A stretch of 64,000 nucleotides of DNA from Devosia ureilytica (GCF_024273195.1 NZ_JAMZCU010000001.1:124001-188000); one strand, 5' to 3'. Shown: positions 44,232-53,538, counted from the first letter of the stretch. Notes: generated by a model not told the origin, from the letters alone. Numbers and translations: made by a program.

Positions 44232-44744
44232 ATGGCCTATGAAGATCCCGAAAACACCCTCGTCATCGAAACATCCAAGGGCAAGGTGGTCATTGCCATG
44301 CGCCCGGACCTGGCCCCCGGCCACGTGGACCACATCAAGACGCTGGCCCGCGAAGGTGCTTATGATGGCGTGGTGTTCCATCGCGTGATCGAGGGCTTCA
44401 TGGCCCAGACCGGCGACGTCAAGTTCGGCAATTCCAACCTGCCAGAGTTCAACCCGTCGCGCGCCGGCACCGGTGGCTCGAAGTATCCCAACATCAAGCA
44501 GGAATTCAGCGCCGAGCCGCATAAGCGCGGTACGGCCTCGATGGCCCGCGCCCAGGATCCGAACAGCGCCAATTCGCAGTTCTTCATCTGCTTTGCTGAT
44601 GCCCCCTTCCTCAACCGCCAGTATACTGTGTGGGGACAGGTCATCGAGGGCATGGAGAATGTCGATCAGATCAAGCGCGGCGAACCCGTCGTCGACCCGG
44701 ACCGGATGGTTTCGGTCAAGGTTGCTGCCGACATCGCTGAATAA
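44232..44744 (+). CDS. ppiB: Cytoplasmic cyclophilin-type peptidyl-prolyl isomerase
   Basis: This 170-aa cyclophilin has no signal peptide. It has TSKGKVVIAMRPDLAPGHVDHI, LAREGAYDGVVFHRVIEGFMAQTGDVKFGN, ASMARAQDPNSANSQFFICF and NRQYTVWGQVIEGMENVDQI. It catalyses cis-trans isomerisation at prolyl bonds in the cytoplasm. The pair of exported and cytoplasmic cyclophilins behind coaD, ahead of queA, is a common alphaproteobacterial neighbourhood. Its stop overlaps the possible start of the next, secreted, protein. Confidence 0.93.
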   Translation: MAYEDPENTLVIETSKGKVVIAMRPDLAPGHVDHIKTLAREGAYDGVVFHRVIEGFMAQTGDVKFGNSNLPEFNPSRAGTGGSKYPNIKQEFSAEPHKRGTASMARAQDPNSANSQFFICFADAPFLNRQYTVWGQVIEGMENVDQIKRGEPVVDPDRMVSVKVAADIAE

Positions 44745-45123
44745 GTTCGGCGCAACCGCGCTCGTTCTTGCAAGCATGGCCCTCGCTTCGCCCGTCCAGG
44801 CAAGCGGGGGCCTTTTTTGTGAGGGCGAGGGCGGCGAAATCGACATCGCCATGGGCCGGCTGGTGGTGATGCAGGTGCTGGGCGCTTTTGCCGAAATCGA
44901 TGGTGAGCGCTATTCGACCGGGCCGGAGCGCGGCGAGGGCACGCCGTTCGCCGTCGGGCAGGCCTTTGCCGAGGGAGACGAAATGATGGTGGATTTCGTC
45001 GACCCGAACTTTGAGGACATTATCGTCAGCCTGCGCGTCAGCTGGGACGCTGCTGCGGAAAGCTATTCGGGCGTGTTGAGCACGCCGACGCGCCGGGTTG
45101 AGGTCAGGTGCATGGAGGGGTGA
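44722..45123 (+). CDS. Small secreted protein of unknown function (paralogue 1)
   Basis: A protein of about 130 aa with a hydrophobic leader (NKFGATALVLASMALASPVQA) and a mature part with two cysteines: GGLFCEGEGGEID near the start and RVEVRCMEG at the end. The start is uncertain. TTG 44722 or CTG 44737 would overlap the ppiB stop and depend on re-initiation; an ATG at 44775 would cut into the leader. The cysteine spacing and a GEI/GEID motif recur in the next gene, so the two are probably distant paralogues. Function unknown. Confidence 0.65.
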   Translation: MLPTSLNKFGATALVLASMALASPVQASGGLFCEGEGGEIDIAMGRLVVMQVLGAFAEIDGERYSTGPERGEGTPFAVGQAFAEGDEMMVDFVDPNFEDIIVSLRVSWDAAAESYSGVLSTPTRRVEVRCMEG

Positions 45124-45555
45124 ATGCGCTCGATCATGGGCAAGGGAGCCGCCGCCGCGTTGGTCCTGCTGGCACTGATTGCGCCGGTCGCCGCGCTCGA
45201 TACGGTGAGTTGCAAGGATGCGAAGGGTGAAATCGCGTTCACCTATGTGACCGGGCCGGCGCTGGTGCAGCCGGTGCTGAGCGTTGAAATGCAGCTGACC
45301 GATGATTTTGGGCTGTCGACCGACGCCGGCCATCCCGACCATGACGGTGAATATGTCTCCGCCGGCTTCATCGGCGATGATGTTGAGGGCGGTACGGTGT
45401 CGTGGAAGGACGAGGACGGGCGCGAACACCAGGCCATGAGCTTCCGCATCGGGCGCGTTTATGAAGCGCAGCGGGCACAGGTTGGCGGCGTGGTTGCCGT
45501 TGCCGGGGGCGGCCTGTGGACCGTCAGCTGCCGGTCGAGCGACCTGGGCCTGTGA
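45124..45555 (+). CDS. Small secreted protein of unknown function (paralogue 2)
   Basis: This 143-aa protein begins directly after the previous stop. It has a signal peptide (MGKGAAAALVLLALIAPVAA; the second ATG at 45136 may be the true start). The mature part starts LDTVSCKDAKGEIAF and ends GGGLWTVSCRSSDLGL. Like its neighbour it has one cysteine at each end and a GEI motif after the first, which would suit a disulfide linking the termini. The middle is acidic (DAGHPDHDGEY, DGREHQAM). No family recognised. Confidence 0.65.
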   Translation: MRSIMGKGAAAALVLLALIAPVAALDTVSCKDAKGEIAFTYVTGPALVQPVLSVEMQLTDDFGLSTDAGHPDHDGEYVSAGFIGDDVEGGTVSWKDEDGREHQAMSFRIGRVYEAQRAQVGGVVAVAGGGLWTVSCRSSDLGL

Positions 45556-45659
45556 GGAGCTGAGCGGGGTTGACGAGGTGGTGCGCAGACGGTCTGGTCG
45601 GCGCTCCCCGGACTTGACGAAGTGAGTCCGCCTTTCCTCGCAGGTTGCTGATTTTGAAA

Positions 45660-46109
45660 ATGGATACTGTTCTCTGGGCGCTGATGGGCGTCATCGCCGG
45701 GGCTTGCATTGCGGCGCAGGCGCCGATCAATGCCAGCCTTGGGCGGGCGCTGGAGGTGCCGGTTGCCGCGGCCGCTGTTTCGTTCCTGGCCGGGGGCGTG
45801 GTGCTTTGGGCGCTGGCGTTCCTCTTCAGTCACCTTACGCATACGCCGATCAATTTTGGCGCTCCGGCGCCGTGGACCTTCCTGGCTGGTGGGCTTCTGG
45901 GCGCCTTCTATGTGTTTTCCAACATCACGCTGACGCCACTGATGGGCGCGGCTGCCGTGATGGCCCTGTCAGTCACAGGACAGCTCATCGGGGGACTGTT
46001 CCTCGACAAGATCGGCTTCATGGGGATGGCAGTGCGCGAAATTTCAGTCGGGCGTATTGCCGGGGCCGCCTTGCTGGTGACCGGAGCGGTGATGATCCGC
46101 GTGCTTTAG
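45660..46109 (+). CDS. DUF606/YdcZ-type DMT-superfamily transporter
   Basis: This 149-aa protein has five hydrophobic helices. It starts MDTVLWALMGVIAGACIAAQAPINASLG, then LEVPVAAAAVSFLAGGVVLW, TPLMGAAAVMALSVTGQLIGGLFLDKIG and a final helix ending ALLVTGAVMIRV. This is the DUF606 pattern, where short proteins are thought to dimerise as a transporter. The substrate is unknown. ATG 45660 fits the family start. It lies between the secreted pair and queA, so it interrupts the usual coaD-ppi-queA order. Confidence 0.85.
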   Translation: MDTVLWALMGVIAGACIAAQAPINASLGRALEVPVAAAAVSFLAGGVVLWALAFLFSHLTHTPINFGAPAPWTFLAGGLLGAFYVFSNITLTPLMGAAAVMALSVTGQLIGGLFLDKIGFMGMAVREISVGRIAGAALLVTGAVMIRVL

Positions 46110-46168
46110 GCAACTCCCATGCGACGAACCCCGTTCCCGAGTGCGATCACCCGTGATAACGAGCCGCC

Positions 46169-47248
46169 ATGCGCGTTACAGAATTCGACTTCGAGCTGCC
46201 CGAAACCCTGATTGCCCTGCACCCGGCGGAGCCGCGCGACAGCGCGCGCCTGCTGGTGGTGCGCCCGGGGCAGGTCATCGCAGATCAGTATATTCCTGAT
46301 CTCAAGACCCTGCTTCGCCCGGGCGATGTGCTGGTGGTCAATGATACGCGGGTGTTGCCGGCCGAGCTGAAAGGCGTGCGTGTCCGTGGCGAGGTGCGGG
46401 CCAATGTCTCGTTCAACTTGCACAAGCGCGTCGACGCCAACACTTGGCGGGCCTTCGCGCGACCGGCAAAGAAGCTGGCGCTGCTCGACCGGCTGGAGCT
46501 GGGCAATGGTGAGGCTGAGCCGCTTGTGGCGCGCATTGCCGGCAAGGGCGAGACCGGCGAAGTGACCTTGGAATTCGAGCTGGGCGGGGCTGCGCTCGAC
46601 GAGGCGATCAAGTCGCATGGCGCCATGCCGCTGCCGCCCTATATCGGGGCCAAGCGCGCCGTGGAAGAGCGCGACAAGGTCGACTACCAGACGGTCTATG
46701 CCGCCGAGGATGGCGCCGTTGCCGCGCCGACGGCGGGCCTGCATTTCACTGAGAAACTGCTGCAGGACCTCAGCGACATGGATGTCGCCATGGAGCGGGT
46801 GACGCTGCATGTGGGTGCCGGCACCTTCCTGCCGATGAAGGCCGACGACACCGACGACCATGTGATGCATTCGGAATGGGGCGAGATCGACCAGGCGACG
46901 GTCGAGCGGATCAATGCGCGCCGCGCCGCCGGGGGCAGGGTGATTGCGGTTGGCACGACCAGTCTGCGCCTGCTGGAGACGGCGTCACGGGCCACTGGAG
47001 AGTTGAAGCCCTTTGTCGGCGACACGGATATCTTCATCACGCCGGGCTTCCGTTTCCGTACGGTGGACGTGCTGATGACCAATTTCCATCTGCCAAAATC
47101 AACTCTTTTCATGCTGGTCAGCGCCTTTTCGGGGATGGATACGATGAAGGCGGCTTATGCCCATGCCATTGCGAATGGCTATCGCTTCTATTCCTATGGG
47201 GATTCCTCACTGCTGCATCGGGCGCCGCATCCCGAGGACGATGTGTGA
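46169..47248 (+). CDS. queA: S-adenosylmethionine:tRNA ribosyltransferase-isomerase
   Basis: This 359-aa enzyme adds the cyclopentene part of queuosine to preQ1 in tRNA using SAM. The N-terminus [26 protein letters not shown], then [38 protein letters not shown] and [19 protein letters not shown] are strong family motifs. The stop overlaps the GTG of exoD. Together with tgt (47917), the pathway's base-exchange enzyme, it makes this a queuosine locus. Confidence 0.96.
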   Translation: MRVTEFDFELPETLIALHPAEPRDSARLLVVRPGQVIADQYIPDLKTLLRPGDVLVVNDTRVLPAELKGVRVRGEVRANVSFNLHKRVDANTWRAFARPAKKLALLDRLELGNGEAEPLVARIAGKGETGEVTLEFELGGAALDEAIKSHGAMPLPPYIGAKRAVEERDKVDYQTVYAAEDGAVAAPTAGLHFTEKLLQDLSDMDVAMERVTLHVGAGTFLPMKADDTDDHVMHSEWGEIDQATVERINARRAAGGRVIAVGTTSLRLLETASRATGELKPFVGDTDIFITPGFRFRTVDVLMTNFHLPKSTLFMLVSAFSGMDTMKAAYAHAIANGYRFYSYGDSSLLHRAPHPEDDV

Positions 47249-47871
47249 CGCAGCGCGTCACGCCAATCACACGCTATACGCGCCGTATTGCCTCGTCGTT
47301 GCGGCGGGCCGCCGACGGTGACGAGACGCACCTGACGCTGACGGGGCTGGTGGAACTACTCGGTCCGCGGGCACATCGGCTGCTGTTGCTGGTTGTGTCG
47401 CTGTTCAACATGATCCCCGGACCGCCTGGCTACGGCGGTACCATTGCCTGGACCACCTGCGCCATTGCGGTCGCCATGCTGCTGGGCAAGCAGATCCGGT
47501 TGCCGGGGATTATCGGCAAGCGCAGGCTGCCGCTCGATTTGATGATCCGGGCCAGCGAGCAAGTGGTCACGGTCGCCGGTATTCTTGCCCGGTTTTCCAG
47601 GCCGCGCCTGCGCTGGTTGACCGGGGCGGCGGCCAATCTGCCCTATGCCATTCTGGTCATCGGTGTCAGCGTGGTGATGGCGCTGCCGGTTCCCTTCATC
47701 AATGCTATTCCCAATGTGGGGCTGTGCATCATTGCCTTCTCGATGCTGAACCGAGATGGGGCTGGGGTGATTGTGGGGATAGGGGCCACGGCGGTGGGCC
47801 TTGGAGTGGCCATTGCAATCGTGGTGGGTGCATTCCATCTGGGCATGGCTGCTGTTGGGTCGATGGGGTGA
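47245..47871 (+). CDS. exoD: ExoD-family membrane protein
   Basis: This 208-aa inner-membrane protein has the ExoD features: [52 protein letters not shown] and [28 protein letters not shown]. In rhizobia exoD mutants alter exopolysaccharide and symbiosis, but no molecular activity is established. The GTG start overlaps the queA stop (GTGA), and tgt begins 45 bp after it, so it is inserted in the queA-tgt unit. Confidence 0.85.
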   Translation: MTQRVTPITRYTRRIASSLRRAADGDETHLTLTGLVELLGPRAHRLLLLVVSLFNMIPGPPGYGGTIAWTTCAIAVAMLLGKQIRLPGIIGKRRLPLDLMIRASEQVVTVAGILARFSRPRLRWLTGAAANLPYAILVIGVSVVMALPVPFINAIPNVGLCIIAFSMLNRDGAGVIVGIGATAVGLGVAIAIVVGAFHLGMAAVGSMG

Positions 47872-47916
47872 GTTGGCCACTTTCCCAAGCTTGCACAACC
47901 GGCTAGAACCCGCGCC

Positions 47917-49044
47917 ATGAAACAGGTCAACTTTTCCCTTATAGCCAGTGACGGCGCGGCCCGTCGCGGCCGCATCGATACGCCGCGCGGCGAGATCAAC
48001 ACGCCCGCCTTCATGCCGGTGGGCACAGTCGGCACCGTCAAGGCAATGTACCCCGAGCAAGTGCGCGAGACGGGCGCTGATATTTTGCTGGGCAATACCT
48101 ATCACCTGATGCTCCGGCCGGGCGCCGAGCGGGTAGCCAGGTTGGGCGGGCTGCATGAGTTCATGGATTGGCAGCGGCCGATCCTGACCGATAGCGGCGG
48201 CTTCCAAGTGATGTCGCTGGCAAAGCTCAGGAAACTCACCGAGAAGGGCGTGACCTTCAAGTCGCATATCGACGGGTCGAGCCATGAGCTGACGCCAGAG
48301 CGGAGCATCGAAATCCAGACGCTGCTCGACAGCGACATCATCATGCAGCTTGACGAGTGCATTGCCTTGCCCGCCGAGCGCAAGGAGATGGAACGGGCGA
48401 TGGAGTTGTCCATTCGCTGGGCGGATCGCTCCAAGACAGCGTTCAACAACCAGGCCAACCGGGCGCTGTTCGGCATTGTCCAGGGTGGCGATGATGCGGA
48501 ATTGCGGGCGCGCTCAGCAGCGGGGCTGAAGAGCATCGGCTTTGATGGCTATGCCGTAGGTGGATTGGCAGTGGGCGAGCCGCAGGAGGTGATGTTCCGG
48601 GTGCTTTCGGAAATCACGCCGGAGCTGCCGACGGATCGGCCGCGCTACCTTATGGGCGTGGGCAAGCCGGACGATATTCTGGGCGGGATCGAGCGCGGCA
48701 TCGACATGTTCGACTGCGTGCACCCGACGCGTGCTGGCCGGCATGGGCATGCCTATACGCGCTTTGGCGTCATCAACCTGAAGAACGCCCGGCATAAGGA
48801 AGACCATCGTCCCCTGGACGAAGCGTCGCCGAACCTGAATTGCCGGCGCTGGAGCCGGGCCTATCTGCACCATCTGGTGCGCACCGAAGAGATTTTGGGC
48901 GCCATGGTGCTATCGCAGATCAACCTTGCCTATTATCAAGAGCTGACTGCAGGGGCGCGGGTGGCTATCGAGGCCGGCCGGATGAACGATTTTGCGGCAG
49001 AGACGCGCGCGGCATGGGCCGCCGGCGATCTGCCTGTGCTGTAA
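47917..49044 (+). CDS. tgt: tRNA-guanine transglycosylase (bacterial-type family)
   Basis: This 375-aa TIM-barrel enzyme swaps guanine-34 for preQ1 in tRNAs of the GUN family. [14 protein letters not shown] opens the barrel. The acid/base aspartate is in [14 protein letters not shown] (about D92), and the nucleophile is in [14 protein letters not shown] (about D266). The zinc site is unusual. In the usual bacterial CxCxxC segment only the last cysteine is present ([22 protein letters not shown] region, C309), with Ser and Asn in the other two places. The rest of the C-terminus is normal. Confidence 0.93.
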   Translation: MKQVNFSLIASDGAARRGRIDTPRGEINTPAFMPVGTVGTVKAMYPEQVRETGADILLGNTYHLMLRPGAERVARLGGLHEFMDWQRPILTDSGGFQVMSLAKLRKLTEKGVTFKSHIDGSSHELTPERSIEIQTLLDSDIIMQLDECIALPAERKEMERAMELSIRWADRSKTAFNNQANRALFGIVQGGDDAELRARSAAGLKSIGFDGYAVGGLAVGEPQEVMFRVLSEITPELPTDRPRYLMGVGKPDDILGGIERGIDMFDCVHPTRAGRHGHAYTRFGVINLKNARHKEDHRPLDEASPNLNCRRWSRAYLHHLVRTEEILGAMVLSQINLAYYQELTAGARVAIEAGRMNDFAAETRAAWAAGDLPVL

Positions 49045-49055
49045 GGAAAAAATCT

Positions 49056-50696
49056 ATGGCCAAGGGTGAACGCGGCGATGTCCTCAATGCGCTGGTAAAG
49101 CAGCGCAAGCGGCTGGACGATCTGAGCATGCGCGAAATGTTCGCGCTCGACCCCAATCGCTTCCAGCGCTTTTCAGCGACGGGCGCCGATATCCTGCTCG
49201 ATTACTCCAAGAACCGGATCGACGAAGAGGTGATGGAGGCGCTGATCGCCCTGGCGCGCGCAGCCGGCGTCGAAGAGCGCCGCAGCCAGATGTGCGAGGG
49301 CGAGCATATCAACATCACCGAAGACCGCGCCGTCATGCATATGGCGCTGCGCTACCAGGGCGATCGCCCGGTCGAGGTGGATGGCAAGGACGTCATGGGC
49401 GACGTGCGCGCTGTGCTCAAGGCCGTCGAGGCCTACACCAACGACGTGCGCTCGGGCGAAATCCGCGGTCATGGCGGCGAGCGGTTCACCGATGTGGTCA
49501 ACATCGGTATTGGCGGCTCGGACCTCGGGCCAGCCATGGTGACGCTGGCGCTGGAACCCTATACGCGCGCCGACCTGCGCGCCCATTATGTGTCCAATGT
49601 CGATGGTGCCCATATTCATGACGTGCTGAAGCGCCTTGATCCCAAGAAGACGCTGTTCATCGTTGCTTCCAAGACGTTCACCACCGATGAAACCATGACC
49701 AATGCCAATTCGGCGCGAGCGTGGATTGCCGATACGTTGGGCGAAGAGGCCGTGCCGAACCACTTCGCGGCGGTTTCGACCAATATCGCGGCCTGCGCCA
49801 AGTTCGGTATTCGCGAAGACCGGATCTTCGGGTTCTGGGACTGGGTGGGCGGTCGCTATTCGGTGTGGTCTGCCATCGGCCTGCCGATTGCCATGGCCGT
49901 TGGATACGACAATTTCGCCAAATTCCTGGCCGGCGCCGACGCCATGGACCGGCATTTCCTCGAGACGCCGCTGGAGCGCAATCTACCGGTGATCATGGCG
50001 CTGATCGGCGTCTGGTATCGCAATGCCTGGGGATTCTCGACCCATGCCGTGCTGCCCTATGACCAGCGGATGAGCCGCTTTGCCGCCTATCTGCAGCAGC
50101 AGGACATGGAATCGAACGGCAAGTCTGTGACGCTGGCGGGCAAGAAGGTTGGCTGGTCGACCGGTCCAATCGTCTGGGGTGAGCCGGGCACCAATGGGCA
50201 GCATGCGTTCTATCAGCTCATCCACCAGGGTACCGACGTCATTCCCTGCGATTTTCTGATTGCGGCGCGGCCGCATGAAGACCTGCCGCCGCACCACGAC
50301 AAGCTGGTGGCCAATGTGCTGGCGCAGTCCGAAGCGCTGATGCTGGGCAAGACCAAGGATGAGGTCGTCGCCGAGCTCAAGGCCCAGGGTCTCGAGAAGG
50401 ACCAGATCAAGGCGCTGGCACCGCATAAGGTGTTTCCCGGCAATCGCCCATCCAACACGCTGTTCTATAAGCAGCTGACGCCCGAAGTACTGGGGTCGCT
50501 GGTGGCGCTGTACGAGCACAAGGTTTTTGTGCAGGGCGTGATCTGGAACGTTAATTCCTACGACCAGTGGGGCGTGGAACTGGGCAAGCAGCTGGCCAAG
50601 GCGTTGCTGCCCAAGGTCAAGGGTGAGCAGAGCGGCGAGGGGCATGATGCCTCCACGCAGGGGCTACTTGGCTATTACCTTGCCAACAAGGCCTGA
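49056..50696 (+). CDS. pgi: Glucose-6-phosphate isomerase
   Basis: This 546-aa enzyme interconverts glucose-6-phosphate and fructose-6-phosphate. It has both signatures in recognisable form: [22 protein letters not shown] and [37 protein letters not shown] carries the phosphate-binding part, and [18 protein letters not shown] carries the catalytic glutamate and histidine. ATG 49056 has AAGGA upstream; longer readings overlap tgt. It lies 11 bp after tgt. It feeds fructose-6-phosphate toward glmS. Confidence 0.96.
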   Translation: MAKGERGDVLNALVKQRKRLDDLSMREMFALDPNRFQRFSATGADILLDYSKNRIDEEVMEALIALARAAGVEERRSQMCEGEHINITEDRAVMHMALRYQGDRPVEVDGKDVMGDVRAVLKAVEAYTNDVRSGEIRGHGGERFTDVVNIGIGGSDLGPAMVTLALEPYTRADLRAHYVSNVDGAHIHDVLKRLDPKKTLFIVASKTFTTDETMTNANSARAWIADTLGEEAVPNHFAAVSTNIAACAKFGIREDRIFGFWDWVGGRYSVWSAIGLPIAMAVGYDNFAKFLAGADAMDRHFLETPLERNLPVIMALIGVWYRNAWGFSTHAVLPYDQRMSRFAAYLQQQDMESNGKSVTLAGKKVGWSTGPIVWGEPGTNGQHAFYQLIHQGTDVIPCDFLIAARPHEDLPPHHDKLVANVLAQSEALMLGKTKDEVVAELKAQGLEKDQIKALAPHKVFPGNRPSNTLFYKQLTPEVLGSLVALYEHKVFVQGVIWNVNSYDQWGVELGKQLAKALLPKVKGEQSGEGHDASTQGLLGYYLANKA

Positions 50697-50699
50697 CGC

Positions 50700-51455
50700 T
50701 TGATCATCACGACAGACGAGCAACTCGACAAGCTCAAGGCAATCGGACGCATCTGCGCCATGGCGCGCGAGGCCATGGCTTCGGCCATGCGGCCGGGGAT
50801 GACGACGTTGGAGCTCGACGAAATCGGCGCCCGCTTGCTGGCGGAACATGGCGCGCTATCGGCGCCCATTGTCACCTATGAGTTTCCCGGCGCGACCTGC
50901 ATTTCGGTCAATGAGGAAATCGCTCATGGAATTCCCGGTGACCGGGTGTTGAACGAGGGGGACCTCGTCAATATCGACGTCTCGGCGGTTAAGGATGGGG
51001 TGTTTGCCGATTGTGGCGCGTCCTATCTGCTGGGCAAGGGCGACCGGCGGCTCGACGCGCTCTGCCGCGATGGCAAGAAGGCGATGTGGGCCGGGATCAA
51101 TGCGGCCAAGGCTGGCGCGCCGCTCGCCGATATCGGCACGGCCATTGGCAAGGTGGCCAAGAAGGGCGGCTATACGCTGATCCGTAACCTCGCCAGCCAC
51201 GGCGTGGGTGATAGCCTGCATGACGAGCCGGGCGAGATTTCCACCTGGCCGGATCGCTCGGAGCGGCGCCGGATCAGCGATGGGCTGGTGTTCACCGTTG
51301 AGCCGTTCCTGTCGATGGGCGGGCACATGGCCGAGCAGATGTATGAGGACGACGTGTGGACACTGACAGCCGAGCCGCTGGCACCCACGGTGCAATATGA
51401 GCACACCATTGTCGCGACGCCGCGCGGGCCGGTGGTGGTGACGCTGGCGGGGTAG
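50700..51455 (+). CDS. map: Methionine aminopeptidase, type I
   Basis: This 251-aa enzyme removes initiator methionine from new proteins. The metal ligands are in order: D93 (VNIDVSAVKDG), D104 (FADCGASY), H167 (LASHGVGDSLHDEP), E201 (FTVEPFLSMG) and E234 (VQYEHTIVA). H76 (EIAHGIP) is the catalytic histidine. The only in-frame start at the conserved N-terminus is TTG at 50700, three bases after pgi. An AAGG about 12-15 bases upstream may serve it; it is likely coupled to pgi. Confidence 0.95.
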   Translation: MIITTDEQLDKLKAIGRICAMAREAMASAMRPGMTTLELDEIGARLLAEHGALSAPIVTYEFPGATCISVNEEIAHGIPGDRVLNEGDLVNIDVSAVKDGVFADCGASYLLGKGDRRLDALCRDGKKAMWAGINAAKAGAPLADIGTAIGKVAKKGGYTLIRNLASHGVGDSLHDEPGEISTWPDRSERRRISDGLVFTVEPFLSMGGHMAEQMYEDDVWTLTAEPLAPTVQYEHTIVATPRGPVVVTLAG

Positions 51456-51507
51456 GCCCCTCATCCGGCGCTGCGCGCCACCTTTTCCCCGATGTGGAGA
51501 AGAATAG
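51455..51507. repeat. REP-like element, rhizobial CCCCTCATCCGGC type
   Basis: CCCCTCATCC is followed by a small GC hairpin (GGCGCTGCGCGCC) and TTTTCCCC-GATGTGG-AGAA. The form (CCnCTCAT, hairpin, CTTnTCCCC-GGGGAGAA) is a frequent dispersed palindrome in Rhizobiales. It fills the gap after map. Confidence 0.6.
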
Positions 51508-51513
51508 GCTGCG

Positions 51514-52041
51514 CTAGAGCCAGACCAGCAGCAGCGGGCCGAGGATGATAAGGCCTATGCCCACGGCGTAGCGCAGATTGCCCAGGCGGCGCATGGCAGG
51601 CACGCTGAGCAGCGTCGAGAGTACCAGGAACCCGATCAGCCCGACGAGGGCGGGTAGCAGCGGGTTGAGGTTGAGCGCGGTATTCTCGGTCAACTGCAGA
51701 TAGACCATGTGGCCGCCGGCAAAGCCGAGCAGGGCCATGATGACCACGGTGACGGCCTTGGCGGCAATCAGCAGGGCCGTGTCGATGGTGTTGCTGGTGA
51801 GCAGCAGGGCGAGGCCCGAGGCGGTGACGTGAACAGCGGCAAGCGTCGCGAACACACCGCTGCCGGCAAGCACCGGGACCAATTCAGGCGGCGCGTTGAG
51901 CGGCAGGGAGCCGACCATGGGCAAATTGGCGCCGTACTGAGACAGCAGCAGGATGCCATAGAGCATAATCAGCGTGCTCGCCGCAAAGACCAGCAGCGTT
52001 ACCGCCAGGACCTTGAGCAGGTCGGTCGTCTCCTGAGACAT
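51514..52041 (-). CDS. Hypothetical multi-spanning membrane protein
   Basis: This 175-aa protein has four predicted helices: LLKVLAVTLLVFAASTLIMLYG, a central segment VFATLAAVHVTASGLALLLTS, IAAKAVTVVIMALLGFAGG, and two close hydrophobic stretches at the end (VGLIGFLVLSTLLSV, GIGLIILGPLLLVWL). It begins MSQETTDLLKV, a plausible soluble N-terminus. ATG 52041 has a run of G 7-11 bases upstream; earlier starts would overlap unrelated sequence. No family or function is recognised. It faces map tail to tail. Confidence 0.6.
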   Translation of the reverse strand: MSQETTDLLKVLAVTLLVFAASTLIMLYGILLLSQYGANLPMVGSLPLNAPPELVPVLAGSGVFATLAAVHVTASGLALLLTSNTIDTALLIAAKAVTVVIMALLGFAGGHMVYLQLTENTALNLNPLLPALVGLIGFLVLSTLLSVPAMRRLGNLRYAVGIGLIILGPLLLVWL

Positions 52042-52153
52042 ATCGTTCCCCCGATGCACGCCACGTGTCGTCGCGCTTTTCGACCACAAAACCGTTGCCA
52101 CTTTTGCCCGAAGCGCTCCAGACCCTGCCGATAGTACGGGTTGGCGCTGATTC

Positions 52154-52327
52154 TCAAATGAGAATGCGGCGGGGCGGGCCAATGAGACGCGTCTGGGTCA
52201 TGGGCAGGCCATTGCGACGCGATCGCGCGACCCGGACGGGTTTGCGAAATTCCTCGGACAATTCAAACGCATCGGCGCGATTGTCGAGTTCGGCATAGGG
52301 GTCGGGGTCTATGCAGGTCTGTGACAT
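52154..52327 (-). CDS. Possible 57-aa hypothetical protein
   Basis: A short frame on the minus strand encodes 57 residues beginning MSQTCIDPDPYAELDNRA and ending with a basic, proline-rich tail (IGPPRRILI). Composition is balanced, and it fills a gap otherwise without genes. However, no clear ribosome-binding site precedes the ATG and I recognise no family. It may equally be noise. Confidence 0.4.
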   Translation of the reverse strand: MSQTCIDPDPYAELDNRADAFELSEEFRKPVRVARSRRNGLPMTQTRLIGPPRRILI

Positions 52328-52415
52328 GATGGCGGGTGCAAACTGCGGAAAGGTCTAATGGCCCGCATATTGGGGCGCCGACACGGCGAATGTATGAATG
52401 GCATTTCAAGGTGAT

Positions 52416-52490
52416 TGGTACGCCGGGCGGGGGTCGAACCCGCGACCATTCGATTAAAAGTCGAATGCTCTACCACTGAGCTACCGGCGC
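52416..52490 (-). tRNA. tRNA-Lys (anticodon TTT), CCA encoded
   Basis: On the minus strand, GCGCCGG pairs with CCGGCGT at the acceptor (first pair G-U). The D-arm is AGCTCAGTGGTAGAGC. The anticodon loop CTTTTAA lies in the stem TTCGA/TCGAA, giving anticodon TTT. The T-arm is CGGGTTCGACCCCCG. ACCA is encoded at the 3' end. 75 nt in total. Confidence 0.97.
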
Positions 52491-52541
52491 TCGAGACGCG
52501 ATCAGGGTTTTTTGCGAAACGCCGAACGATCTGCGAAATGA

Positions 52542-52557
52542 GACGCCCTGCGGCGTC
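52542..52557. terminator. Short hairpin after the SPOR-like gene
   Basis: GACGCC-CTGC-GGCGTC is a 6-bp perfect stem about 50 bp after the minus-strand stop at 52606 and before tRNA-Lys. It lacks a U-tract. Confidence 0.35.
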
Positions 52558-52605
52558 GCGGCGGAACATAGCCGGACTTGCCCGCCTGTCAACCGAATTT
52601 GGCCG

Positions 52606-53421
52606 CTATTGCCCAAGCGATAGCGGCGTGCCGGAATAGGGCATTGGGATGCAGGCAATCGAGACGCGCTCGAAGCGCTGGCAGAGCGAGCGTGCCTCGG
52701 CCAATTCCTCGATGGGACCGACCACGATGCGCTTGTCGTCGCCATTGGCCTCGTCGACCACCAGCGGCGACAGGCCGAACAGGAGTGGGCCAAGCTTGAG
52801 CGTCAGGTCGCTCCAGAGCGCCTGCGTGTCCTCAAAGGGCACGGCAGCGCCGACAGCGATGCCATAAGCATCCTCGTTGGGCATGGCCATGGCATATTGC
52901 GGTTCAACCGGCGCGGGCAGAGGTTGGTCGATGCCGGTGGGGGGCGAAACATCAGGAAGGGCCGACTGCCGCACGGCGACAGAGCCGCCATCAGTATCGA
53001 AAGTCAGGGTTTCATTGGCGCCGATGGAGGCGGTGAAAGTTGAACGATCCACCAGCGCGCCGGGGGGCAGCGTTTCGAGAAGGCGCGGCACGCTGACCTC
53101 GAGGGCGCCGACGCGCCGGGTCATTTCGTTGCCACTGCGCTCTTGCATGGCGAAACGGCTGACCAGCAACTCGTTCTCGCGCTTGAGGCGGGTGGTTTCC
53201 TCGCGGAGGTCGGAAACCTGCATGCGCAAAGTCTCGATGGAGGAGCCCGCGACGCGCGGCTGATGCAGCCCACCCAGAACGCTTTGTGGAACCAGCATGG
53301 AGATATTGGAGCCGAACACGGCAAGGGCGGCGCAAGCCAGCGCGACGATGGCCCAGAGGGTAACGTCCGATTGCCGGAACTGTTCGGATGCTCTAGCCAA
53401 GCCACTAAACCTCAGGAACAT
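52606..53421 (-). CDS. Membrane-anchored coiled-coil protein with SPOR-like end
   Basis: This 271-aa protein has one N-terminal membrane helix (LWAIVALACAALAVFGSNISM), then a coiled-coil (about 60-100, SSIETLRMQVSDLREETTRLKRENELLV). A proline-rich linker follows. The C-terminal segment (about 235-268) reads KRIVVGPIEELAEARSLCQRF, like a SPOR domain, which binds peptidoglycan denuded of stem peptides. The start could be the ATG at 53421 or one at 53490 (+23 residues); neither has a good ribosome-binding site. It is divergent from glmU, a cell-wall precursor gene, which fits an envelope role. Confidence 0.65.
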   Translation of the reverse strand: MFLRFSGLARASEQFRQSDVTLWAIVALACAALAVFGSNISMLVPQSVLGGLHQPRVAGSSIETLRMQVSDLREETTRLKRENELLVSRFAMQERSGNEMTRRVGALEVSVPRLLETLPPGALVDRSTFTASIGANETLTFDTDGGSVAVRQSALPDVSPPTGIDQPLPAPVEPQYAMAMPNEDAYGIAVGAAVPFEDTQALWSDLTLKLGPLLFGLSPLVVDEANGDDKRIVVGPIEELAEARSLCQRFERVSIACIPMPYSGTPLSLGQ

Positions 53422-53538
53422 CCGAATCGCCGGATGTATCGGGGCCAGATTGGTCCCTTTGTTATTGGTTCGCCAACCGTTGGCTGCCATAAATTTGTGT
53501 AAATGCCAGTAGAAAACGCGCGGCTCGGGGAGAGCGAC

